A stretch of 64,000 nt of DNA from JBATTK01 sp049670505 (GTDB lineage Bacteria > Bacteroidota > Bacteroidia > Flavobacteriales > Flavobacteriaceae), in contig JBATTK010000085.1 of the NCBI GenBank assembly GCA_049670505.1, positions 3,184 to 67,183 of the forward strand, given 5' to 3'. Positions 1 to 7,476 of this stretch are shown piece after piece (the stretch's first letter is position 1; each line of letters begins with the position of its first letter). The notes under the pieces were generated by a model. That model had not been told where the DNA came from and searched no databases. It worked only from the letters and a program-made list of their open reading frames with translations. Made by a program: the position numbers and the translations under genes.

Positions 1-752
1 TTTCCCTTGCCGTTTCCAACCGATTTCCATTGGAAGCCTTGGAGGAATTTTATAGCGGGGTGGCCGTAGCGGCAAAAACTTTCAATGTGGATGTGATAGG
101 AGGGGATACTACCTCGTCCAATAAGGGAATGTTAATAAGCATTACGGCCCTGGGGGTGGCCAAAGAGAAGGACATTGTCTATCGTAACGGTGCAAGACCC
201 AATGACCTTTTAGTCGTTACCGGTGATTTGGGAGCTGCGTATATGGGCCTTCAGGTCTTAGAACGCGAAAAGGAAGTTTTTAAGGTAAATCCCAACAATC
301 AACCGGATCTATCGCCCTATGCCTATATTGTAGAGCGCCAGTTAAGACCGGAGGCCAGAAATGACATGGTTGAACTGCTTGAAAAGTTACATGTACGCCC
401 TTCGGCTATGATCGATATCAGTGATGGCCTTTCTTCCGAAATTCTGCACTTATGCAAGCAAAGTGATGTTGGATGTAATTTGTACGAGGATAAAATTCCG
501 TTGGATCCAACGGTCATATCGGTCTGTGAGGAATTTGGAATCGATAGTACTATGGTAGCGTTAAGCGGAGGCGAAGATTATGAACTGCTGTTTACCCTAG
601 ACCAAAAAGAGTTCCCAAAAATCAAGGGCAATCCCAATTTGACCGTCATTGGACATATGACCGATAAAAGCGAAGCGGCACATTTAATAACCCGGGACAA
701 CACTAAGATTCCCTTGACCGCCCAAGGGTGGAATTCTTTTGAAAGTTCGTAA
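1..752 (+). CDS. thiL: Thiamine-monophosphate kinase, 3' part
   Basis: ThiL phosphorylates thiamine monophosphate with ATP to give thiamine diphosphate, the last step of cofactor synthesis, in the cytosol. The frame is open from the left edge of the window, so the start and the N-terminal ATP-binding part lie outside. Visible family motifs are the Mg/nucleotide-binding GGDTTSS, MIDISDGLSSEI, and GGEDYELLF near the C-terminus of this PurM-like enzyme. The TAA stop is at 750-752. A degenerate copy of the last 49 codons lies downstream at 3176-3325. Identification is by motif and is firm; only the upstream extent is unknown. Confidence 0.93.
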   Translation, partial: SLAVSNRFPLEALEEFYSGVAVAAKTFNVDVIGGDTTSSNKGMLISITALGVAKEKDIVYRNGARPNDLLVVTGDLGAAYMGLQVLEREKEVFKVNPNNQPDLSPYAYIVERQLRPEARNDMVELLEKLHVRPSAMIDISDGLSSEILHLCKQSDVGCNLYEDKIPLDPTVISVCEEFGIDSTMVALSGGEDYELLFTLDQKEFPKIKGNPNLTVIGHMTDKSEAAHLITRDNTKIPLTAQGWNSFESS

Positions 753-938
753 TAGAAAGTCTAAAAGTCAAGGATTTCTGAGCCGATGGAAATGGTGCTC
801 AAAACAACCGATGAACTTTCCCAAGGGCAATCTGCCATCTAGTGCTTCGCTATAAACAACTTGAATTTAACAGCCCCGAATGTTAATGTGGTAGTATATT
901 TTTTATATTAGAACTTGCTTAAACTTGGCAATTGCGAA

Positions 939-1955
939 ATGGAAACTACCCTCTTGATAGTTATCTTAAGTAGTGCGGGATTGGTTCTTAGTTCTTTTTT
1001 CGGGCTTTATCTGGTATCTACTCCCCAATGGAGATCCTTTGCCAATACCTTATTGGGCTTACTTCTAATCGTTTTATCCTTACGCATAGGCAAGGCCATC
1101 TTCTATAATTTCGTGGAGCTTCCCTTATTTTTCAAAAACCTGGGATTAGCCGCTAATCTGGCCGTTGGCCCCCTGCTCTATCTTTACGGAAAAGCATTAC
1201 TCTTTAAGGAATTTAAATGGAAGCTGAGGCTATTGTTACATTTTTTGCCGACAATGATCTATGTTGGTTTTTGTTGGCGAATACCCAATGCCACTGGAGA
1301 CCTGTTTTGGAATATTAGCTATTCTTTAGTACTGCTGCAATCCTATACTTACGTTTTTCTCAGTTTGAGGACATTTTACCAACGAAGGGAGCATAACCAT
1401 CGTTTAGTTAATAGTTGGTATAGAAACCTTACGCTAGGTCTCCTCGGTATGTGGTTGGTTTACGGTCTGATTTTCATCCAAGTTTTGCCCTATCATATTG
1501 CGGGGGCAATTTCTTTCAGCCTGCTTATGGTAATTTTGGCCTTTATGGCGTTTAACCAAGGACTGGTTTTTAAGGGGGATATCCCGATCAAGTATCAAAA
1601 CTCCAACTTGTCCGATGCTGATGCAAGAAAATATCAGGTTTTAATCAAACAGGCGGTAGAGGGGCGCAAATTATACTTGGAATCCGACCTGACCGTCAAA
1701 CGCTTATCGGAAATACTGGATGTACATCCAAAATCGATCTCCGAAACGATAAACAGGTGCGAGGGTCAAAATTTCACAAGATTTATCAATACGTATCGGG
1801 TAGACGAGGCCAAAAAGCTGTTACATGATAAACGGACAAATCACAAAATTATAGCAGTGGCCTATAACTGCGGTTTTAACAGTCTCTCGGCATTCAATTT
1901 TGTTTTTAAGAAGATAACTTCCTATACCCCTTCAGAATTCCGCGCCTTGCTTTAA
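939..1955 (+). CDS. Membrane-anchored AraC-family transcriptional regulator
   Basis: The 338-residue protein has about seven hydrophobic segments in residues 1-215, then an AraC/XylS-type double helix-turn-helix at about 250-335 with the typical FTRFINTYRVDEAKKLL and VAYNCGFNSLSAFNFVFKK stretches. Such proteins in Bacteroidota are thought to sense a signal at the inner membrane and bind DNA directly; the ligand is unknown. I chose ATG 939; a TTG at 915 would add eight residues. The gene precedes the aminotransferase in the same direction (86-base gap) and may control it. Both lie between thiL and a broken copy of the thiL 3' end, so the pair was probably acquired as a block. Confidence 0.85.
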   Translation: METTLLIVILSSAGLVLSSFFGLYLVSTPQWRSFANTLLGLLLIVLSLRIGKAIFYNFVELPLFFKNLGLAANLAVGPLLYLYGKALLFKEFKWKLRLLLHFLPTMIYVGFCWRIPNATGDLFWNISYSLVLLQSYTYVFLSLRTFYQRREHNHRLVNSWYRNLTLGLLGMWLVYGLIFIQVLPYHIAGAISFSLLMVILAFMAFNQGLVFKGDIPIKYQNSNLSDADARKYQVLIKQAVEGRKLYLESDLTVKRLSEILDVHPKSISETINRCEGQNFTRFINTYRVDEAKKLLHDKRTNHKIIAVAYNCGFNSLSAFNFVFKKITSYTPSEFRALL

Positions 1956-2041
1956 CACATAAATGTATTCCAGATTCCTGAATCCGGAAGATTAGTTTCT
2001 TCTCCAATTTTACTTTAGAAGAAATTTAAAATCGGTAAATC

Positions 2042-3175
2042 ATGTCAACTACTAAAAGAAGGGAATGGCTTAAACAGGCCGCACTATTTTCCGCGAGCTT
2101 CGGGCTTCCAATGCTTAGCTTCGATACGCTGAACAGATCAAAAGAACCTGTCAAAAGTGCTTCCGAAAAGGTCGTAAGACTACTTTTTAATGAAAATCCG
2201 TACGGGCCATCTCAAATGGTGCTGGACAGAATTGATGAAGTAAAGGGCAGAAGTCACAGATATGCGAATTTTTTTGAATATGATTTTTTAAAATTGAAGC
2301 AGCTCATTGCAACCCAGGAAGGTGTTAAGCCCGAGAATATAGCCCTGGGGCATGGTTCTATACAACCCCTGATCTGGATATCGATACTGTATGGTGGTGA
2401 GAACAGTACCTTTGTGGTCCCGGATCCTGCCTTCGATGTCATTGGCACTTTTGGCAAAAAAATAGGTACCTCTATTAAACCAGTTCTCGTAAACAGTGAC
2501 ATGAGAATAGATTTAGCGGCCATGGAGCAGGCAGTAGATAACGATACGGATTTAGTTGTAATCGTTAATCCCAACAACCCGACAAGCACCGCTGTCCCCC
2601 ACAAGGAATTAAGGGAGTTTTGTTCTCGCGTATCGCAAAAATGTACCGTTTGTATAGACGAGGCATATATACATTATTTGGGCGAAGATTGGCAAAAATT
2701 ATCGATGGCAAGTCTGATCAATAATGACTCCAATATTATAATTACAAGGACTTTCTCCAAAATTTATGGTATGGCCGGCCAGCGAATGGGATACCTAATG
2801 GGAAACAAGGAGCTGATCAAAAAAATAGAAGATCGGTTTATGATGGGGTTTCCCGGGAACATGCCCAACATTATCGGAGTTGCATCTGCCATGGCCGCAT
2901 TAGAAGATACTTCTTTTCTTAATACTTCGAGAAAAAAGAATAATGAAATGAAGCAACGCATTTATACCGAACTTGATGCATTGGGCTACGAATATGTTAA
3001 AAGCGATGCCAATTTTTTCTATTTTGAAACTGGAGACTATCCAAAGTTCAAGACCAAAATGAATGCTAATAATATACTCATTACCGGTGGATGGCCCTCT
3101 AAGAAGAATTGGGGCCGGGTAACTGTAGGAACGGAACGTGAAATGGATATTTTCTTTAAAATACTAAGGTCCTAG
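2042..3175 (+). CDS. Tat-signal class I/II aminotransferase, HisC-like
   Basis: This 377-residue PLP-dependent fold type I aminotransferase resembles histidinol-phosphate/aromatic aminotransferases. Visible are NPNNPT around Asn178, DEAY at Asp206 and the Schiff-base lysine at about 240 in TRTFSKIYGMAG. The N-terminus has a twin-arginine motif (KRREWLKQ) followed by a hydrophobic stretch to about residue 27, so the protein is probably exported folded with its cofactor, or anchored in the periplasm. That is unlike cytosolic HisC, and no his genes are near, so a histidine-biosynthesis role is unlikely. The substrate is unknown. The stop codon directly abuts the thiL remnant. Confidence 0.85.
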   Translation: MSTTKRREWLKQAALFSASFGLPMLSFDTLNRSKEPVKSASEKVVRLLFNENPYGPSQMVLDRIDEVKGRSHRYANFFEYDFLKLKQLIATQEGVKPENIALGHGSIQPLIWISILYGGENSTFVVPDPAFDVIGTFGKKIGTSIKPVLVNSDMRIDLAAMEQAVDNDTDLVVIVNPNNPTSTAVPHKELREFCSRVSQKCTVCIDEAYIHYLGEDWQKLSMASLINNDSNIIITRTFSKIYGMAGQRMGYLMGNKELIKKIEDRFMMGFPGNMPNIIGVASAMAALEDTSFLNTSRKKNNEMKQRIYTELDALGYEYVKSDANFFYFETGDYPKFKTKMNANNILITGGWPSKKNWGRVTVGTEREMDIFFKILRS

Positions 3176-3325
3176 AAAAAAGAATTCCCGAAAATAAAAC
3201 ACAATCCTAGCATCACTGACATGGGGCATATGGCAGCATAGCATAAGCAGACGCATTTAGTTTCCAGGAATATCTCTAAAATTCCATTGACCGCTTAGGG
3301 TCGGAATTCATTTGCCAAAGCATAA
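3176..3325 (+). pseudogene. thiL: Decayed copy of the thiL 3' end
   Basis: Reading this stretch in frame from 3176 gives an ungapped match to the last 49 residues of ThiL encoded at 603-752. About 26 of 49 positions are identical, including KEFPKIK, GHM, KIPLTA and NSF, and both copies end at a TAA at the same place. The copy carries two in-frame stops (a Lys and a Gln position) and has no start, so it is not a gene. It begins right at the aminotransferase stop codon and ends next to the stop of the following minus-strand gene. It is best explained as the displaced end of thiL after insertion or recombination. Confidence 0.85.
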
Positions 3326-3577
3326 TTAAGCCACTTGTTCGGTGGCCCTATGTCTTTTTTGATATAGATTTTCGAGTGTATTATTAATATCCTGCATCTC
3401 TGGAGTAAGTGCGGAAAGGTTACCACTTACATCTGTAGTTACTTCCTTATTACAGTGAATACATTTATACTCCTTAATATGCATGGTCACCCTTTTTGAC
3501 ACGCTGTAATGATGTCCAAAAAGATTGCAGAAAACAGAACTTAATCTAATGCCATAGTTGGAAATTGCTTTTTTCAT
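3326..3577 (-). CDS. Small Zn-ribbon-like protein, DUF1660-like
   Basis: An 83-residue cytosolic protein with conserved-looking CNLFGHHY and YKCIHCNKEV segments. The Cys and His residues could form a small zinc-binding knuckle. The C-terminal half is predicted helical and polar. It resembles the small DUF1660-type proteins found across Flavobacteriaceae, a family first named from phage, but nothing else phage-like is next to it. It is transcribed toward thiL and ends where the thiL remnant ends. Function unknown. ATG start at 3575-3577. Confidence 0.7.
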   Translation of the reverse strand: MKKAISNYGIRLSSVFCNLFGHHYSVSKRVTMHIKEYKCIHCNKEVTTDVSGNLSALTPEMQDINNTLENLYQKRHRATEQVA

Positions 3578-3842
3578 AGAAGTAGGTTTTAGGGGCGCGG
3601 TTATTTAGGATTTGGGGCCTAAAGAATGCATCTTTATGTTTTGGTTTTTACATTAAAAAGAGCTCTTTGGAGAGAGCTTTATTCAACAACGCCGTATCCC
3701 TGCTTTTTATTGGGCATCCACTATTTTTTTTAAGATATTTTCGATGAACGTCACTTTTTTCGACAAAAGGATGTGAAATCGCGACTACCTTCATCTTTGC
3801 GATCATGGGTTTTTATTCTATCTTTCCCGTGAATTTTTAACC

Positions 3843-5123
3843 ATGAACAAAACCAAGGAAACTTTAATCACCGCCTTTGCCCTATTCTCCCTTTTCTTTG
3901 GTGCCGGCAACCTAATACTACCACCACAACTGGGTTTTAAATCGGGCGGGCTATGGTGGCTCGTTACCTTGGGGTTTTGTATATCCGCCGTTTTGATTCC
4001 TATTATGGGGATATTGGCACATGCCAAACTACAGGGCACCATATTCGATTTCGGAAAAAAAGTATCCCCAAAATTCAGTTTGGTATACTCCTTTATTATT
4101 TATGCGATATCCATAAGCTTGCCCTCGCCAAGAACGGCATCGGTTACCCATGAGATGGCCATAGCTCCTTTTTTTGAAGGGTCATCGTTAACGACGAGTA
4201 TTGTTTATTTTGTCCTGGTCTTTATTTTTGTAATGAACCGCTCCAAGATTTTGAATATTATAGGGAAGTTGCTGACCCCTGCAATTATTCTCATCTTATT
4301 GGCCCTAATAGGGGTTACCTTATTTTCCTATGAAACCGTTTTTGGGGAGACCACTTTTTCCAACCCCTTGGCACATGGTATTTTGGAAGGCTACCAGACC
4401 TTTGATGCTATTGGTGCGGTAGTAGTGGGCGGAGTAATCATTATATCCATAGACTTAAAAAATAAAGGTGCCTCCTATAAAGAAAAGAAGACACTGATTA
4501 GGCGGGTAGGTTGGTTGGCCGGGCTGGGGCTGTTTTTCATCTATGCCGGATTGATTATTACCGGTGCCGTGATGTACTCCAGTTTTGATGCGGATATTTC
4601 CAGGACTGCTTTGTTAAACGGAATCAGTATAAAAACGCTGGGTAACACCGCCAATCTTTTTTTAAGTATCCTAGTAGCCCTTGCCTGTTTCACCACAGCA
4701 GTAGGTATCGTGACCGGCACGGCCGACTTTATAAAAAGTCGGTTCGCCGATTCGCAAAGGGCATATACCATAACGGCCATTATAGGTTCCGTCCTGGGCA
4801 TCCTTATGGGTCAATTTAATGTAGGCTATATCATAGCGGTAGCATTACCGGCCCTAATGTTTATCTACCCCATTACCATAGTCCTTATTCTTTTGAATGT
4901 AGTTCCCGAAAGATTTGCCCATGCCAAAGTCTTTAAAGCGGTCGTTGTTGCCACGATTGTATTTAGTATCCCTGACTTTTTGGGAAGTATTGGTTGGGGA
5001 GGTGCTACCGCTTTTTTACAACATTATATTCCTTTGAATAGTTTTAGGATGGGATGGGTTTTGCCTGCTTTGGTAGTTTTTATTACCTCCAATGTTCTGT
5101 TGAAAAAAAATGGTGCTGAATAA
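3843..5123 (+). CDS. brnQ: Branched-chain amino acid carrier BrnQ
   Basis: The 426-residue inner-membrane protein has about 12 hydrophobic helices and is of the LIVCS family, which imports leucine, isoleucine and valine with Na+ or H+. The family hallmark GAGNLILPPQLG lies near residues 20-31, and a small-residue-rich region follows (SLPSPRTASVTHEM). Length agrees with the family. It is monocistronic, with a roughly 265-base upstream gap and a repeat-filled 360-base gap downstream. Start is ATG 3843. Confidence 0.93.
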   Translation: MNKTKETLITAFALFSLFFGAGNLILPPQLGFKSGGLWWLVTLGFCISAVLIPIMGILAHAKLQGTIFDFGKKVSPKFSLVYSFIIYAISISLPSPRTASVTHEMAIAPFFEGSSLTTSIVYFVLVFIFVMNRSKILNIIGKLLTPAIILILLALIGVTLFSYETVFGETTFSNPLAHGILEGYQTFDAIGAVVVGGVIIISIDLKNKGASYKEKKTLIRRVGWLAGLGLFFIYAGLIITGAVMYSSFDADISRTALLNGISIKTLGNTANLFLSILVALACFTTAVGIVTGTADFIKSRFADSQRAYTITAIIGSVLGILMGQFNVGYIIAVALPALMFIYPITIVLILLNVVPERFAHAKVFKAVVVATIVFSIPDFLGSIGWGGATAFLQHYIPLNSFRMGWVLPALVVFITSNVLLKKNGAE

Positions 5124-5208
5124 ATTAATAATTATGGTAAAGGCTTTGTGTCTCCTTATCTCAGTATATTGGGTTTTAGAAGAAGTCAGAATAGATTCCC
5201 TATCTGTC

Positions 5209-5243
5209 GACAGGCAGGTTCGCTCTGCTTCGCGGAGCCTGTC
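5209..5243. repeat. REP-like hairpin in the brnQ-pepP gap
   Basis: A 7-bp perfect stem GACAGGC / GCCTGTC (5209-5215 and 5237-5243) encloses a 21-base loop with the GC-rich words TTCGCTCTGCTTCGCGGA. It resembles the short palindromic intergenic repeats common in Bacteroidota genomes. There is no T-run after it, so it is not an obvious terminator. Confidence 0.5.
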
Positions 5244-5343
5244 TTGAGCACACTTGTCTACCGAAGTTTCGCCTCCTTGATGAAAGTAACCTTTGCTACG
5301 AAGACTGAAAACGAAGGTAGGGCCGAAAGGTTCTGACTGACAA

Positions 5344-5481
5344 AACAACAGGCTGACCGCTGAAAACTATCTTTCCAAAGACCCAAGGACAAAAGACCAA
5401 AGAGAAAAGACGAAAGACCGCAAACCGGAATCCAAAAATCAAATCCAGGAAACCAGAAACGATACAACTGCCGACAGAAAA
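5344..5481. repeat. Word-like degenerate intergenic repeat, copy 1
   Basis: This gap consists of overlapping short words (GACCAAAGA, GACGAAAGACC, AAACCGGAATCC, GAAACCAGAAACG) and encodes nothing convincing. It includes CTGAAAACTATCTTTCCA at 5360-5377, an 18-base string that recurs exactly at 51543-51560 and, with two changes and inverted, at 62921-62938. The neighbouring part, 5124-5343, holds only the REP-like hairpin. Confidence 0.6.
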
Positions 5482-6774
5482 CTATCCTTTCATCAACTCT
5501 TCGATCTCCTCCGCTTCAATTGGAATATTTTGCATTAAGTTAAAAGGTTCGCCCTTTTCCTGGATGACCACATCATCCTCTATGCGGACACCTATTTTTT
5601 CCTTGGGGATGTAGATTCCCGGTTCTACGGTAAAGACCATCCCTGCTTTCATCGGGGTTTTTAGTTCCCCATAATCATGGGTGTCCAAACCTATATGATG
5701 ACTGGTTCCATGCATAAAATATTTTTTATACGCCGGCCACTCCTTGCTTTCATTTTGCACATCGGCCTTGTCCAATAATCCCAAGTCCAAGAGTTCCGAG
5801 GTCATGATCTTACCTACTTCCTTATGATATTCGGCCCAAATTGTACCCGGGACCAACAATTTGGTCGCCTCGTTCTTAACATTAAGCACGGCTTCGTATA
5901 CCTCTCTCTGACGCTTGGTGAATGTGCCATTAACAGGAATGGTACGTGTCATATCACTAGAATAGTTGGCGTATTCCGCTGCAACGTCCATCAACAGCAT
6001 ATCGCCATCCATACATTGTTGATTGTTTTCTACGTAATGCAATACATTGGCATTATTTCCTGAAGCAATAATGGGTGTATAGGCAAATCCCTTGGATCGA
6101 TTACGAACAAATTCATGAAGGTATTCCGCTTCTATTTCATATTCCCAAACATGAGGGCGTACAAATCCCAGAATCCTTCGAAAACCTTTTTCCGTAATGT
6201 TGCAGGCCTGCTGTATTAAACCTATTTCCTCCTTTTCCTTTACTCCCCTAATCTGTTGAAGAATAGGGTTGCTCTTTGCATACCGGTGCGCTGGAAAATT
6301 CTCCTTGCATTTCATAATAAACCGATCTTCTCGAGTTTGGGTCTCCACGGATTGCCGGTAATGCTCGTTGGTATTAAAATAGATCGTATCGGCTTCCGTC
6401 ATCAAATCAAAAAAGATTTTATCAAAATCGGTCAACCAGTATATGCTTTGTATCCCGGAAACTTCCTTGGCTTTTTCCTTGGTCAGTTTTTCACCTTCCC
6501 AAACAGCTATATGTTCATTGGTTTCCCGAACAAACAATACTTCCTGATGTTTCTTGTCCATGGCATCCGGAAAGAGCAGTAAAATAGTTTCTTCTTGATC
6601 GGCGCCGCTTAGATAAAATATATCCCTGTGCTGTTCAAAAGGCATTGTGCTATCCGCACTAATGGGATATATGTCATTGGAATTAAAAATGGCAATGCTT
6701 TTCTGCTGCATTTGGGCCATAAATTTCTTGCGGTTCTTTACAAATAATCGGTTATCTATTTGTTTGTACTTCAT
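5482..6774 (-). CDS. pepP: Xaa-Pro aminopeptidase, M24 family
   Basis: PepP removes an N-terminal residue that precedes proline and uses two metal ions in the cytosol. The 430-residue protein has the creatinase-like N-terminal domain (about 1-135) and the pita-bread M24 domain (about 170-420). The metal ligands are visible: Asp in LMDVAAEY and SSDMTR, His in HGTSHHIGLDTHDYG, Glu in TVEPGIYI, and Glu in RIEDDVV. Length is normal for aminopeptidase P. It appears to be a single-gene unit; the start is ATG at 6774. Confidence 0.93.
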   Translation of the reverse strand: MKYKQIDNRLFVKNRKKFMAQMQQKSIAIFNSNDIYPISADSTMPFEQHRDIFYLSGADQEETILLLFPDAMDKKHQEVLFVRETNEHIAVWEGEKLTKEKAKEVSGIQSIYWLTDFDKIFFDLMTEADTIYFNTNEHYRQSVETQTREDRFIMKCKENFPAHRYAKSNPILQQIRGVKEKEEIGLIQQACNITEKGFRRILGFVRPHVWEYEIEAEYLHEFVRNRSKGFAYTPIIASGNNANVLHYVENNQQCMDGDMLLMDVAAEYANYSSDMTRTIPVNGTFTKRQREVYEAVLNVKNEATKLLVPGTIWAEYHKEVGKIMTSELLDLGLLDKADVQNESKEWPAYKKYFMHGTSHHIGLDTHDYGELKTPMKAGMVFTVEPGIYIPKEKIGVRIEDDVVIQEKGEPFNLMQNIPIEAEEIEELMKG

Positions 6775-6821
6775 TGTCGTTTTGATTTACCCAAAAATAG
6801 TTATTTAGCCGCAAGGCCAAT

Positions 6822-6847
6822 AAAAAAGAGGCTTATTTCTAAGCCCC
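6822..6847 (-). terminator. Rho-independent terminator
   Basis: A stem TAAGCC / GGCTTA with a 4-base loop (6830-6845) is followed, on the minus strand, by a T-rich run (6822-6827). It lies directly downstream of the small gene at 6873-7160 and would keep its transcript out of pepP. Confidence 0.7.
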
Positions 6848-6872
6848 TCCTTCAATTTAAAGTTGGTATTTA

Positions 6873-7160
6873 CTATTTTGAAACAGTCCTTCTAATAGCA
6901 CCTATTAGTGCCATGATCACACCTCCACCGACGCTACCGCTGGCAACGCTACCAAGAATACCGGACATGTCGATTCCGCTCGTATCTACTCCTCCCAAAC
7001 CTAACATTTCAAAAAGTTGGCCGCCAAGGCCTCCTCCCAAGATTCCGGAAATAGAATTTCCCACCGTTCCCAAAGACCAATTTTTTAATAACTTACCGGC
7101 TACATTACCCCCTATGGCGCCCATAACCAATTGAATGATTAACGGCACATACGATTCCAT
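6873..7160 (-). CDS. Small glycine-rich membrane protein of unknown function
   Basis: A 95-residue protein with two hydrophobic, glycine-rich stretches: an N-terminal segment (VPLIIQLVMGAIGGNVAGKLL) and a C-terminal one (SVGGGVIMALIGAIR), joined by a glycine-rich middle with repeated GGLGG/GLGG and SGI turns. The pattern resembles small inner-membrane proteins packed through glycine zippers. It stands alone with its own terminator. I recognise no named family; function unknown. Confidence 0.7.
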   Translation of the reverse strand: MESYVPLIIQLVMGAIGGNVAGKLLKNWSLGTVGNSISGILGGGLGGQLFEMLGLGGVDTSGIDMSGILGSVASGSVGGGVIMALIGAIRRTVSK

Positions 7161-7476
7161 GTTGTTAAGGTTGGTTGGTTATATGTCAATAAATTAACAA
7201 AATATTAATGTTATATGCAATTTTAAGGTTTTAAAATATTAATTATTTAAATAATATGAAGCTGTTTTTAAATGTTCCAATTGGTTTTTCCTGCCTCTTT
7301 TACGTATAAGTCCGCTAAAATTTTGCAATGAAAGCAATGCTATAGGGCCACAATATTCCTCCCTACGGCCGAACCTATTCTACTTACCATTTGAATATTT
7401 TGTCCCAAGCAAATTATCAAATGGAGTTTTACCAACAAATTCATAACTTCACCCAGCCAATCTAAATTAGCGGTAT
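7161..7476. other. AT-rich divergent intergenic region
   Basis: About 316 bases separate the divergent starts of the glycine-rich protein and the VPS10-type protein. The left half (7180-7260) is very AT-rich with runs of AAATATTAAT type, suiting a promoter region for both sides. I saw no clear TTTG/TAnnTTTG pair, no hairpin and no coding frame. Confidence 0.5.

Noticed and set aside
5016..5467. Minus-strand frames of 110 and 69 codons in the brnQ-pepP gap
   Set aside because: One overlaps the end of brnQ and both consist of REP-like and word-like repeat sequence.
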